A DNA stretch of 64,000 nt from Catellatospora tritici (lineage in GTDB: Bacteria > Actinomycetota > Actinomycetes > Mycobacteriales > Micromonosporaceae): contig NZ_JAHRCY010000016.1 in the NCBI RefSeq assembly GCF_019083965.1, positions 1-64,000 on the forward strand, written 5' to 3'. Made by a program: the position numbers and the translations under genes. Below the pieces are notes generated by a model. The model was not told the origin of the DNA, did not search any database, and was given only the letters and a program-made list of their open reading frames with translations. The first letter of the stretch is position 1. Each line of letters opens with the position of its first letter. Of the stretch, positions 53,345-61,673 are shown in pieces.

Positions 53345-53556
53345 TGTCGATCGTCGTCGATATCGACGTTTTGATGGCCAAACGCAAAATCTCGGTAGGC
53401 GACCTAGCGGTCCGGATCGGAATCACGCCCGCGAATCTCGCGGTTCTCAAGAACGGCCGCGCCAAGGCGGTGCGCTTCACAACGTTAGAAGCACTCTGCG
53501 AAGTGCTCGAGTGCCAGCCGGGAGATCTTCTGCGCTGGGAGCCAGAAGCGTCCTGA
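53344..53556 (+). CDS. Small Cro/C1-type HTH regulator paired with DUF2975
   Basis: A 70-residue, single-domain HTH protein: DIDVLMAKRKISVGDLAVRI, TPANLAVLKNGRAKAVRF and TLEALCEVLECQPGDLL, the YozG-like group that partners DUF2975 proteins. Its ATG overlaps the DUF2975 stop (TAATG). It probably binds the inverted repeat in its own operon promoter. There is no additional ligand domain, so sensing, if any, would come through the membrane partner. Confidence 0.92.
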   Translation: MSIVVDIDVLMAKRKISVGDLAVRIGITPANLAVLKNGRAKAVRFTTLEALCEVLECQPGDLLRWEPEAS

Positions 53557-53582
53557 TCGGATAATCTTGGCACGGCTGAGGC

Positions 53583-53774
53583 GCCAACCGGGTCCTGGCC
53601 GGCCTACGCGCGATCGGTGGACGCGCCAACGCCCAGCTCAAGTGCTGGCGGGTGCTCGGCAGCGACTTCCGTGGTCGTCCCGGGCAGCTCACCGCGGTCG
53701 TCAAGGCCGTCCAGGCGCTGCAATACCTGATCCGGGGTCCGTTCGGCACCGCTGGCATCGATACCGCATCGTGA
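53583..53774 (+). pseudogene. Second copy of the IS 3' end (transposase C-terminus)
   Basis: Reads ANRVLAGLRAIGGRANAQLK, CWRVLGSDFRGRPGQLTAVV and VQALQYLIRGPFGTAG, ending DTAS at 53774. It is a diverged copy of 52459-52648; similarity continues about 50 bases beyond the stop (GGACCGGTTGGTTCTCCTC in both). The rest of the transposase is absent. Confidence 0.88.
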
Positions 53775-53901
53775 TCCTGCCGACCGGACCGGTTGGTTCT
53801 CCTCAAGCGACGGCGGACACCTCCCGCAGCCTGCCGCAGAGGGGCACAACCCCGGTTGTCAACCCCAGCTCACCAGCAGAAATGAGGTCTGGACAAGCTC
53901 A

Positions 53902-54897
53902 TTAGGGGAGGATGCCTGCCGGATGCTCTGGGTGTGGCGTGGGTGTCGCGAGGGCGGCTCGGTCAATGAGGGTGCGGGCCTGGGCGGGCGAGAAGTCGAA
54001 GCCCGACTCGCCGCGGCACGGCCCGTCTGACTCTCCCGGGCGCTTGATCCAAAGCAGGGCGGCGTTTCGCGCAAACAGCGGGGCCATCGCGGGCAGGGAG
54101 CCCAGCGCCTGGTCGCGCGGGTTGCACCATTCGTCGTCGTGGCCCGGCTCGTCTGGCGGCGGGCCGATCCCGTTGCGGGACGTGTCGATGACGTATTCAC
54201 GATCACCCACTAGGCTGGACAGCTCCTGGGCCCATTGTTGGTTGGCGGCCGTGGTGTACCGGTTGGCCACGTTGGTGGAGAAACCGTTGGCGTGCTTGAT
54301 GCCGCTGGCGACCAGGCGGCGCGCGGCTTCGGCGGTGGTTCGCCACTGTGGATGGCCGGCGTCGAGATAGACGTAGTGTCCCGACTCGGTGAGCCGCTTC
54401 ACGCTCTCGGCAATCAGCGCGGCGCGCTCAGGGCTGAAGCAGTCGGCCGCCAGGGCGTCCGGCTCCATGATGATCGCTGCGGGGGTCTTGCCGAGATCCG
54501 TGAGTAAGCTGCTGATCCAGATGCGGTAGCGGTCCGGTGAGGTCGCGCCGAGGCCTTGGCAGTCGCGATTGGGGATGAAATAGGCGACCACGACGAGCAG
54601 CGCCTCCTGCTGCGCCGCCGACCTGACCACGGTCGGGAGCCGCTCGAGATCGTGCTCACTGGTCATCCAGACGGCCTGGGGCGTCTTGGTGATCGGGTCC
54701 AGCCACGCCGAGTCGCGGTTGTGCGACTGGTAGATGGCTGCGGCGCTCTGCGGGTCGACGAAGAGCTTGGCGTGGTAGAACGGATGCCGTTGCCGCACGT
54801 AGCCTTCGGCCGGGTTCACCTGTGTCGGGCCGTCTGGCCGCGCGGCGCATCCGGCGAGGGCCAGCACCAAGGCGAGGGCGCATAGACGGCGCATCAT
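53902..54897 (-). CDS. Glycoside hydrolase family 6 lipoprotein (glucanase)
   Basis: A 331-residue lipoprotein (lipobox LALAGC at residues 11-17) with a GH6 domain: FIPNRDCQGLG, IIMEPDALAADC with the Asp proton donor, YVYLDAGHPQW, ANGFSTNVANRY, YVIDTSRNGIGPPP and LLWIKRPGESDGPC. GH6 enzymes cut beta-1,4-glucans by inversion, as endoglucanases or cellobiohydrolases. Here the gene is last in an operon with a GT2 synthase and a multi-pass glycosyltransferase-like gene, and overlaps the latter by four bases (ATGA). In cellulose-like polymer systems a membrane-bound GH6 or GH8 trims the product (established for bcsZ and Streptomyces cslZ). Likely processing role. Confidence 0.93.
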   Translation of the reverse strand: MMRRLCALALVLALAGCAARPDGPTQVNPAEGYVRQRHPFYHAKLFVDPQSAAAIYQSHNRDSAWLDPITKTPQAVWMTSEHDLERLPTVVRSAAQQEALLVVVAYFIPNRDCQGLGATSPDRYRIWISSLLTDLGKTPAAIIMEPDALAADCFSPERAALIAESVKRLTESGHYVYLDAGHPQWRTTAEAARRLVASGIKHANGFSTNVANRYTTAANQQWAQELSSLVGDREYVIDTSRNGIGPPPDEPGHDDEWCNPRDQALGSLPAMAPLFARNAALLWIKRPGESDGPCRGESGFDFSPAQARTLIDRAALATPTPHPEHPAGILP

Positions 54898-56492
54898 GGC
54901 CTCCAGTACGCGCTGACCCGGTAGATGTGCACGGCGTCCTCGCCGGTGCCGAAGCTCGCCTCCTCGACGGCGTGTTCTCGTGCGCGCAGGAGCGTCGGAT
55001 AGGCGGCTTGGTCGCCCCGGGTGTAGTACCAGTCGGGGACCACCAGGTAGTCGATCCGTCGCAGGGATCGCAGGACCTGGGGATCGGTGTCCAACTTGTA
55101 CACCATGATGGGCTGAGGCGAGAAGCCGTGCCTGTGCACCAGGTCGGTCCAGATGGCGTCGTGCACGACGAGCACCTTGTCTCGCGGCACATGTACGGCA
55201 AGCCAGCCGACCGCCTGCCGTAGTGGCTGCTCATCGTGTTCGCGGGTGATGTCGCGGAGTGGGTTGATCCACACCTGGGCCGTCAGGGCCAGCAGGAGGA
55301 CGCCGAGCAGGAATGCGTTCGAGCCGCGGACCGCGCGGGTGACCCACTTGGTGCGCACCCGCAGTATTCCGGCGTCGACGAGCTTGCGGTTGCCGGACAG
55401 TGCCACGATCGCACCGGTGAAGAGCAACGCGCTGAACGGCAGCAGTACGACCACGTACATGAACGGGACGTAGCCGCCGCGTGGCAGCACCAGCCAGCCC
55501 AGCAGCAGGGCGAGCGTGGCCGGGCGTAGCCGGGGCACGAGGACCGTGAGTGGCACCGCGACCAGTCCGGCGATCAGCAGATACGGGTCGTCGGCCAGCC
55601 ATCGGGCCAGCAATGCGTGTGCCCCGCTGCCGACGTCGAGCACCCAGCCCAGCGACGGGCGGCCGGCGAGCTGCCACCATGCCGTGCCCAGCAGGCTCGT
55701 TCGGCCGGGCCGTGCGAACAACTCGCCTTTGTAGAGCGCGAGAAGCGGAAACATGGCCAGCAGCAGCACACCGCAGAAGATGGACACCGTGAGCACCTGC
55801 TGGCGGTTGCGGCGGTCGAGGTTCTGCGCGAGCGCCCAACCGAACGCGGGCAACATGATCAGCGCCGTCTCCTTGGTCAGGGTGGCCATCGCGAAGGCGA
55901 GTGTGGCCCCCGTCGCGGCGCCGATCGTGCGGCTGGGTGCGTATGCCAGCACGAATGCCGCCAGCAGCCACACAATCATGATGTTGTCAAGGAACATCCA
56001 GCGGCCGTAAAGGATCCCGAGCGGGCACAGTCCGAAGAGCACCGTTGCAAACATCGCGCCCAATCGGGAAAAGCCGAGCCTGCGCCCGAACGCATAGACC
56101 AGCGCCGACGCGGCCACCTTGGCTATGAGCATGACCTCGGCGCCCAGGTCCAGCGCCGAATCGTACCGGTTGAAGCCGTCGGTGAGCGCGGCCCACAGCG
56201 CGATCTGAAGCCAGCCGCCCGGGGGGTGGTCGTAGGTGTACGTGTACGGCGAGAGCGCGCCCTGGTACAACGCCGCCCACGCGTCTGCCAGGTAGACGCC
56301 CGAGTCATCCACATAAGTGGGATAGGTGCGGCTGCTGGCCCGGTGTACCACAGCGATCATGGCCAGCAGCGGCGACAACAGTGCCAGGCTCACCGCATGC
56401 CGCAGCAGCCAGCGCCGCGAGCCCTCGAAGGCGGCCCGGCTCAGCGACCAGCCAGCGGCGAACGGTCGCTCCGGCAGCGCCACGGTGGTCAT
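54894..56492 (-). CDS. Multi-pass glycosyltransferase-like (GT39/ArnT-type) membrane protein
   Basis: A 532-residue integral membrane protein from ATG 56492 (MTTVALPERP); the frame continues upstream only as overlap with the next gene. It has about ten helices (RHAVSLALLSPLLAMIAVVH; NIMIVWLLAAFVLAYAPS; GLVAVPLTVLVPRL). The first outer loop has YPTYVDDSGVYLADAWA and YTYDHPPGGWLQIALW, with the paired acidic/His-Pro-Pro motif of the GT-C fold (GT39/GT83 type), which uses lipid-linked sugars. It overlaps GH6 by four bases downstream and the GT2 gene by four upstream, so all three are coupled. Probably modifies or feeds the glucan made by GT2 (inference). Confidence 0.88.
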   Translation of the reverse strand: MTTVALPERPFAAGWSLSRAAFEGSRRWLLRHAVSLALLSPLLAMIAVVHRASSRTYPTYVDDSGVYLADAWAALYQGALSPYTYTYDHPPGGWLQIALWAALTDGFNRYDSALDLGAEVMLIAKVAASALVYAFGRRLGFSRLGAMFATVLFGLCPLGILYGRWMFLDNIMIVWLLAAFVLAYAPSRTIGAATGATLAFAMATLTKETALIMLPAFGWALAQNLDRRNRQQVLTVSIFCGVLLLAMFPLLALYKGELFARPGRTSLLGTAWWQLAGRPSLGWVLDVGSGAHALLARWLADDPYLLIAGLVAVPLTVLVPRLRPATLALLLGWLVLPRGGYVPFMYVVVLLPFSALLFTGAIVALSGNRKLVDAGILRVRTKWVTRAVRGSNAFLLGVLLLALTAQVWINPLRDITREHDEQPLRQAVGWLAVHVPRDKVLVVHDAIWTDLVHRHGFSPQPIMVYKLDTDPQVLRSLRRIDYLVVPDWYYTRGDQAAYPTLLRAREHAVEEASFGTGEDAVHIYRVSAYWRP

Positions 56493-57937
56493 GTATTGGC
56501 CAGGTGAACGCCGTGATGCGTGGTCTTCACCCAGTTGTTGCGGCCCACCATGTAGCGGGCCAGCGCCCAGATCCCGGCCAGCGACAGCACGATCTGATAC
56601 GGATAGGAGCCGAAAATCAGTGCGAGGTAGTCGCGGATGCGGACCTTCTGTCCGAACGTGCGCCCGAACTGGCCGAGCAGCTGGACGTCGAGGATCAGGC
56701 TCAGCAGGCTCAGCGCCAGCGGCACGGTGGCCAGTAGCGCGATGGCCACCGGCGACTTGTGCCTGAACGCCAGTAGGAGCCCGAACGGGGCGAACACGGC
56801 GCTGAAGGCCTGAAAGAACTGGAAACCCAGCACATACACGGCCAGCACGCGCTGGCTGAACGTGCGCAGCAGCCGCCAGTCGCCCTCGCCGAACACGTAG
56901 ATGAATCCCTGCATCCATCGTACGCGCTGGAGCAACAGCCCTCGCAGGCTCGCCGGTGTTTCCTCCCGGGTCACCAGCTGTTCGACGTAGACCACATCCA
57001 CCGGGCAGCCGAGAACCGACGCCAGGATGCCGATTTTGCAATCCTCGGTCAGGCAGTCGGCGTCCCACCAGGTGCCGTAATGCTCCTTGAGCCGGTCGAG
57101 GAACCGGCGGCGGAAGAAGACGGTGTTGCCTCCCAGCGGTATGACATTGACCACGGCCTGCAGCTTGAGCCGCGACTGGAACCATTTGTAGTACTCGAGC
57201 ACGTTGGCCGCGCGCCACCAGGCGCTGAGGTGAGCCGAGAGCCATCTGCGGAGGTGTCTGAAAGGTCCCCGCGGCAGCCGTGCCGAGGCCGGATTGGTCC
57301 CGAAGTTCATCAACTGGACACCACATTGCACGATCTCGGCTCCGGTGGCACGGAAACGGTAGTCCACCATCCGGAGCAGATCGACGTGGAACAGGTCCTC
57401 CGCGTCGGCGATGCCCACCCAGTCGTATTCGACCCCGGCGTCGTCCAGGTAGTCCATGGCGGCGTTGAGCCCGGTGGGCTTGTTGTGCACGGAGCTTTCC
57501 TCCGGATAGGGCGCCACCAGTATCCGGTCGGGGAATCTCTCTGCCGCCTCGTGCGCGATGGCCGCCGTCCCCGGATCGTCGGGGTGATCGATGATCGGCA
57601 CGACGATGTAGCGCGGATGGTTCAGGTTGGCCAGGCGGTTCAGCGTCTCACCGGCCACCAGCTCCTCGTGACGCATCGGAACCAGGATCACCCCGGGGAG
57701 CCGGGGCTCATCGGGCACGCCATAGCGACGCGGATCGTTGTTCTCCGGCCGCCACCACTTATACAGCTGGAAGATCAGCGTGGTGACGGCGATGAGCAGC
57801 ATGAAGGCCGAGGTCAAGGCGATGAATCCGCTCATCCAAAACGCGACGAGCTCAGCGATCGCGATGACCACCGCCACCAAGACCAGGACGCGCACGCTCA
57901 TCAACATACTGGTGCGCTGGAAACTCTCTGTAACCAA
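56489..57937 (-). CDS. GT2 family processive glycan synthase (cellulose synthase-like)
   Basis: A 482-residue membrane glycosyltransferase. An N-terminal pair of helices (VRVLVLVAVVIAIAELVAFW; LTSAFMLLIAVTTLIFQLY), a cytosolic GT-A domain with VGIADAEDLFHVD (DxD), LTEDCKIG (TED base) and LLQRVRWMQGFIYVFG (QxxRW acceptor motif), then four or more helices. The DxD-TED-QxxRW set is that of processive beta-glycan synthases. The start could be codon 12 (MLMSVRV). First gene of a tightly overlapping three-gene operon with the GT-C protein and GH6 glucanase. A cell-surface beta-glucan is the likely product. Confidence 0.93.
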   Translation of the reverse strand: MVTESFQRTSMLMSVRVLVLVAVVIAIAELVAFWMSGFIALTSAFMLLIAVTTLIFQLYKWWRPENNDPRRYGVPDEPRLPGVILVPMRHEELVAGETLNRLANLNHPRYIVVPIIDHPDDPGTAAIAHEAAERFPDRILVAPYPEESSVHNKPTGLNAAMDYLDDAGVEYDWVGIADAEDLFHVDLLRMVDYRFRATGAEIVQCGVQLMNFGTNPASARLPRGPFRHLRRWLSAHLSAWWRAANVLEYYKWFQSRLKLQAVVNVIPLGGNTVFFRRRFLDRLKEHYGTWWDADCLTEDCKIGILASVLGCPVDVVYVEQLVTREETPASLRGLLLQRVRWMQGFIYVFGEGDWRLLRTFSQRVLAVYVLGFQFFQAFSAVFAPFGLLLAFRHKSPVAIALLATVPLALSLLSLILDVQLLGQFGRTFGQKVRIRDYLALIFGSYPYQIVLSLAGIWALARYMVGRNNWVKTTHHGVHLANT

Positions 57938-57991
57938 TTCGTCTCGGTGAGGTCACGGAAGTAGGCAGACACAGCCGGGTGATCGTGTCTT

Positions 57992-58534
57992 TCAGGTGGC
58001 TGCGGGCTCACCAGGACGAGCCACATCGCGGTATAGAATGGTGCCGTTCTCGTCAGACAGATACACCTCTGTCTCATATGAGCTTCGCGAGTCGTCGGCG
58101 ATGCCCGCCTCTGCCCGGAAACGCCGGTACTCCTTCTTGACCAAATAGGTGCGATACTCGTCGCCGACGCAACCCGTCGCCGTCATCGCACGCCGGTAGG
58201 TCACGTTGTTCACCGTCCTCGGGACGTCGTCCCAGCCATAGGTCTCATTGAGCGGCTTCATCGTTGCGAGGTAACGGGTCTCGCTGGCGGTGAAAGGCAG
58301 CAGCCCGCTCGAAGCGAGCGGAATGACGGCGGGCGAGGCAGACGCCCGCGCTCGGGCCGAGCCTGACGCCGACGGCGCGCCCGTGCTGGCATCCGACGGG
58401 TCCCGTGAGGCCAGCGTGCCCACCGCCCAGGTGCAGCATCCGGCGACGAGCGTCACCGCCGCGCACACCCCTCCGACGACCTGCCACGCCGCCACCGAAC
58501 GCTTGCCGAGCAGGGACTTCACCAGCGACTGCAT
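57992..58534 (-). CDS. Exported membrane-anchored protein, unknown function
   Basis: A 180-residue protein (from ATG 58534; an upstream ATG at 58576 would add 14 residues). A signal anchor (AAWQVVGGVCAAVTLVAGCC) is followed by a Ser/Ala/Pro linker and an extracellular domain with FTASETRYLATMKPLNETYG, MTATGCVGDEYRTYLVKKEY, RFRAEAGIADDSRSSYE and VYLSDENGTILYRDV. No family was recognised. It lies just upstream of the polysaccharide operon in the same direction, 55 bases before the GT2 start region, so it may be part of the same transcription unit. Confidence 0.75.
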   Translation of the reverse strand: MQSLVKSLLGKRSVAAWQVVGGVCAAVTLVAGCCTWAVGTLASRDPSDASTGAPSASGSARARASASPAVIPLASSGLLPFTASETRYLATMKPLNETYGWDDVPRTVNNVTYRRAMTATGCVGDEYRTYLVKKEYRRFRAEAGIADDSRSSYETEVYLSDENGTILYRDVARPGEPAAT

Positions 58535-58576
58535 CGAAGGCTCCCGTGTCCTAAGAACGTTATTCATTCGACGCAA

Positions 58577-59021
58577 GTCGATGGATGCCGCTCGGGCTCA
58601 GCTTGATCAATCTGTGATGTGTCGAAAATGGACGCGACGGCCACCCGCGGGTAGATCACTTGGCTTGTGACAACTCAACCGATCTTCGCGGACAGGCCGT
58701 CGCGGGTAGAGACTATGACGGGCCTGACCAGCGATCAAGTCGACCGCCTCGTGCTCGACGTCTACACCCACACCGACCTGGAACCCTCCCGCCGCCGCGC
58801 CGTCGGCCCGTACCGCGCGGGCGGCCGGTCCGGGCTTCGAACTCGTGGTTGTCGGACCAGGCGACGCGTGCACCGGCTGCTTGCAGCGTCTGGGCGAACT
58901 GGCGGGAGGTGATCGGCCGCCTGCTCATGTCCGTTCCTGCTGCTGTTCCTGCGTGCGACGAATGCGTCGGTCGACCGAGGAATTGTCAAGACCTGTGGAC
59001 GGGTGCCTCCAGTCGCCTCGG
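58577..59021. other. Gap with possible transposase and VOC scraps
   Basis: Only scraps: on the plus strand, about 58730-58810 reads TGLTSDQVDRLVLDVYTH, like the start of an IS5-type transposase; on the minus strand, around 58850-58920, FAQTLQAAGARVAWSDNHEF resembles the end of a VOC protein. Both are too short to call. Confidence 0.35.
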
Positions 59022-59756
59022 TCAGCTGGCGAGTTCCATGAACATCGGGCGTAGCCGGGTCGCCAACGTTGGGTCCGTGAGGTCGAGTTCCGCTGTCAAC
59101 ACGGTCAACGTGACGTTCAGGGCGCGTCGCAGCTCAGCCTCGGTAAGCGATCGGACCAGGGTCGCCTCGAGTGGTGTGGTCAAGTCTGCTGGCAGCAGGT
59201 GAGCGCCTTTGGCGTAGCTGGTGGGGTAGCCCAGGCGCCGGCAGGCCTGCGCGAGCACCTGGGCGCGTGCGGCGCTGATCCAGTACTCGGCTTGCCACCA
59301 CCTGCGGCGCTGGATGCAGACCCACGCGTGCAGGACGTGGTGCCAGGCTAGGCCGGCCAGGTTGTCGTGGCTGGGCGACGCTGTTGACGTAGGCTCTGTG
59401 TTCTGGCCGAAGACGGTGCGCCAGCTCGGACCACGAGGGCCGAAGTCGGCCGTTGGGGTGAACCCGATGTCGACTTCCAAGCAGCCGGGCAGCAGGAATA
59501 CCCGGTAGATCGTCGAGCCCGAGGGCAGGTCCCAGTGGTGCAGGGCGGCGAAGTCCCGGTATATCTGCTCTGTCCAGCGTTCCAATGCGAGCTCGATCGT
59601 GCCGTCGACGGCGAATACCAGATCGACATCCGACCAGCGGTCGCTGCTGTCGGTGGCATAGGAGCCGGTGATCGCGGCACCCGCGATGGCGGGGTCTGCC
59701 TCGGCCAGTTGCAGCAGGCGCTGGCGGACGCGGTCGCGTTCCCCCTCGGTGAACAT
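59022..59756 (-). CDS. Nucleotidyltransferase-domain protein
   Basis: A 244-residue protein with an N-terminal pol-beta-type nucleotidyltransferase domain: AAITGSYATDSSDRWSDVDL (GS-x8-DxD) and LEVDIGFTPTADFG with the third carboxylate. The helical C-terminal half (WWQAEYWISAARAQVLAQAC; LTEAELRRALNVTLTVLTAE) resembles an aminoglycoside nucleotidyltransferase or MNT/HEPN-type substrate domain. These enzymes add AMP to small molecules, tRNA or protein. It is alone next to an IS256 element, so it could be an acquired resistance or stress gene (inference). Confidence 0.88.
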   Translation of the reverse strand: MFTEGERDRVRQRLLQLAEADPAIAGAAITGSYATDSSDRWSDVDLVFAVDGTIELALERWTEQIYRDFAALHHWDLPSGSTIYRVFLLPGCLEVDIGFTPTADFGPRGPSWRTVFGQNTEPTSTASPSHDNLAGLAWHHVLHAWVCIQRRRWWQAEYWISAARAQVLAQACRRLGYPTSYAKGAHLLPADLTTPLEATLVRSLTEAELRRALNVTLTVLTAELDLTDPTLATRLRPMFMELAS

Positions 59757-59830
59757 CGCCCAACCTTATCGACCGGTGCACCGGCGTCGGCTGGCCGTGG
59801 AGACCGCCACGGTCAAGTGCTGCGTGGCTG

Positions 59831-60775
59831 CTATGCAGCCACGGCTTCGGGCCGTTCGAGGACGTGCCCGTCACGGAAGACGGCACCGGCGCGCACGAGC
59901 GCGACGAGGTGGGGTGCGTTGACCGCCCGCCACCGGTCCTGCGCAGACTCGATGAGCTTAAACGCCATGGCCGGGCCCTCGGCGCGGCTGCCGGGTCCTT
60001 TGGTGACGCGGGTGCGATGCCTGACGGTGGCGAAGGTCGACTCGATCGGGTTGGATGTGCGCAGGTGCACCCAGTGCTCAGCGGGGAAGTCGTAGATCGT
60101 GAGCAGCACGTCCAGATCGTCGGTGATCTTCGCGGTGGCCTTCGGGAACTTCGCCCCGTACGCGGCGGCGAACTTCTTGGCCGCGGCCTGGGCGTGGCGC
60201 TTGTCCTCGCCGTTGTAGATCTCGGCCAGCGCGGACTTCGCGCCGGGGTGCGCGGACTTGGGCAGCGCCGCGAGGACGTTGGCGGTCTTGTGGACCCAGT
60301 CGCGCTGCTCACGGGTGCCGGGGAACACCTCACGCAGTGCCGCCCAGAACCCCAGCGCCCCATCGCCGACGGCCAGGACCGGGGCGCGCATGCCACGGCG
60401 GTGGCAGTCACGCAGCAGGTCGGCCCACGACCCGGTCGACTCCCGGTAGCCGTCAGCCAGCCCTACCAGCTCCTTCGACCCGTCGGCACGGACCCCGACG
60501 ATCACGAGCACGCACAGCTTGTCCTCCTCAAGGCGGATGTTGACGTGGACGCCGTCGGCCCACACGTACACGTAGTCCACGCTTGACAGATCGCGGGCGC
60601 AGAAGGCGTGGTAGTCGTCGGTCCACTGCTTGGTCAGCCGGGCGATCGTCGCCGACGACAACCCGGCCGCCGAGCCCATGAACTGCTCCAACGCGGGCAC
60701 GAAGTCACCAGTGGACAGCCCGTGCAGGTAAAGCAGCGGCAACACCTCGGCCACCCGCGGCGACCTGCGGCATCG
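59831..60775 (-). pseudogene. IS256-family transposase, 5'-truncated
   Basis: About 315 C-terminal residues of an IS256-type (MULE clan) transposase: VPALEQFMGSAAGLSSATIA, VYVWADGVHVNIRLEEDKLC (first Asp), LLRDCHRRGMRAPVLAVGDG (second Asp), EQRDWVHKTANVLAALPKSA and HLRTSNPIESTFATVRHRTR (Glu). The first ~90 residues are missing. The frame continues to 60958 but with unrelated sequence, overlapping a gene on the other strand. No inverted repeats were found at either side. Confidence 0.9.
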
Positions 60776-60802
60776 ATGGTCTACCACCTGACGCGCGGTC
60801 GG

Positions 60803-61237
60803 ATGGACAAACGCCCGCGGTACAACACCACCCAGCTCCCGACGCTGGACAGTCCCTGGCAGGACACACCTTCCGGCCGATACTTCGGCTGGCGATGCAG
60901 GCAGGCAAATCTCAACGGCGAGCTGGCGTTCGTCGTGGAATACGTCCTGTGCCCGCACTGCAAGCTGGGGTGGGTGGATAAGCCGTACACGATTGAGGAG
61001 TACCAGCGTCGAGGATTGGCGGCTGCCGGATTGGAGGCGTTACGTGGGGAGCATCCCGGCGTGGCTTGGCACACCGGGAGCGGGCACATGCGCAACTCCC
61101 GGGCGTTTTGGTCTGCTGTGGGGCACGGCGTTCCGGGCTCGTATTTGCCCAGGGAGCTGTGCGAACACGTCGAGCGACAGGGCGGTCTCAAGTCGGGCTG
61201 GCTAGTGAGACGAGAGGAGCAGCGCAAAGCTCCGTAG
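60803..61237 (+). CDS. GNAT-like acetyltransferase domain protein
   Basis: A 144-residue protein from ATG 60803. The C-terminal half looks like part of a GNAT acetyltransferase: EEYQRRGLAAAGLEALRGEH (the acetyl-CoA pyrophosphate loop Q/R-x-x-G-x-A) and AWHTGSGHMRNSRAFWSAVG. The N-terminal half contains EYVLCPHCKLGWV, a Cys-x2-Cys that might bind zinc. Size is at the small end for the fold. The start lies beside the truncated end of the IS256 copy, so the real N-terminus may have been lost. Substrate unknown. Confidence 0.65.
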   Translation: MDKRPRYNTTQLPTLDSPWQDTPSGRYFGWRCRQANLNGELAFVVEYVLCPHCKLGWVDKPYTIEEYQRRGLAAAGLEALRGEHPGVAWHTGSGHMRNSRAFWSAVGHGVPGSYLPRELCEHVERQGGLKSGWLVRREEQRKAP

Positions 61238-61592
61238 CGGCGCGGTCGGCCTCAAGCACGCCGAACGCGGCAACTCGGTCGGAGGTGCTGCCACGCGTAG
61301 CCGCTGTGGCGAGTTGGCGAGTCGCGTCGACGGCGTCGCGGCGGGGGTAGGACCTCGGGCGGTTACCTTGATCGTCTGTGCAGCCGGCGGGCAGGTACGT
61401 GGCTACCAGCCGCCATCCGCTGTCGCTGGTGTCCGACGCGTAGTGGCGTGACAGGCTGGCGGGCAGGCGCTCGGGCGGTTGCGGACACAGGGGCGCGACA
61501 CCGGCCTGACCCCGGACCAGGTGAAATTGCACCGTGGGGCCTTCGGGATGGCCTGGCTTCGACAACCACAGCCGTACCCGAAGGCCCCACAT
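61188..61592 (-). CDS. Possible protein of unknown function
   Basis: A 134-residue frame (from ATG 61592; another ATG at 61610). It has good third-position G+C for this genome and no low-complexity runs, e.g. MWGLRVRLWLSKPGHPEGPT, SDSGWRLVATYLPAGCTDDQ and TRQLATAATRGSTSDRVAAF. No family was recognised, and it overlaps the 3' end of the GNAT-like gene by 50 bases. It could be spurious. No other gene is visible in 61238-61673. Confidence 0.35.
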   Translation of the reverse strand: MWGLRVRLWLSKPGHPEGPTVQFHLVRGQAGVAPLCPQPPERLPASLSRHYASDTSDSGWRLVATYLPAGCTDDQGNRPRSYPRRDAVDATRQLATAATRGSTSDRVAAFGVLEADRAATELCAAPLVSLASPT

Positions 61593-61673
61593 CATTTCCG
61601 CGCGATGCACCGGATCTGACTCAGATTAGGAACGTGCGATCGCGTCCGCACACGCTGACCTTCAACGGGCGAC

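Noticed and set aside
53583..53820. Independent small gene after the DUF2975/HTH pair
   Set aside because: It aligns with the end and flank of the transposase at 52459-52700, so it is an IS remnant.
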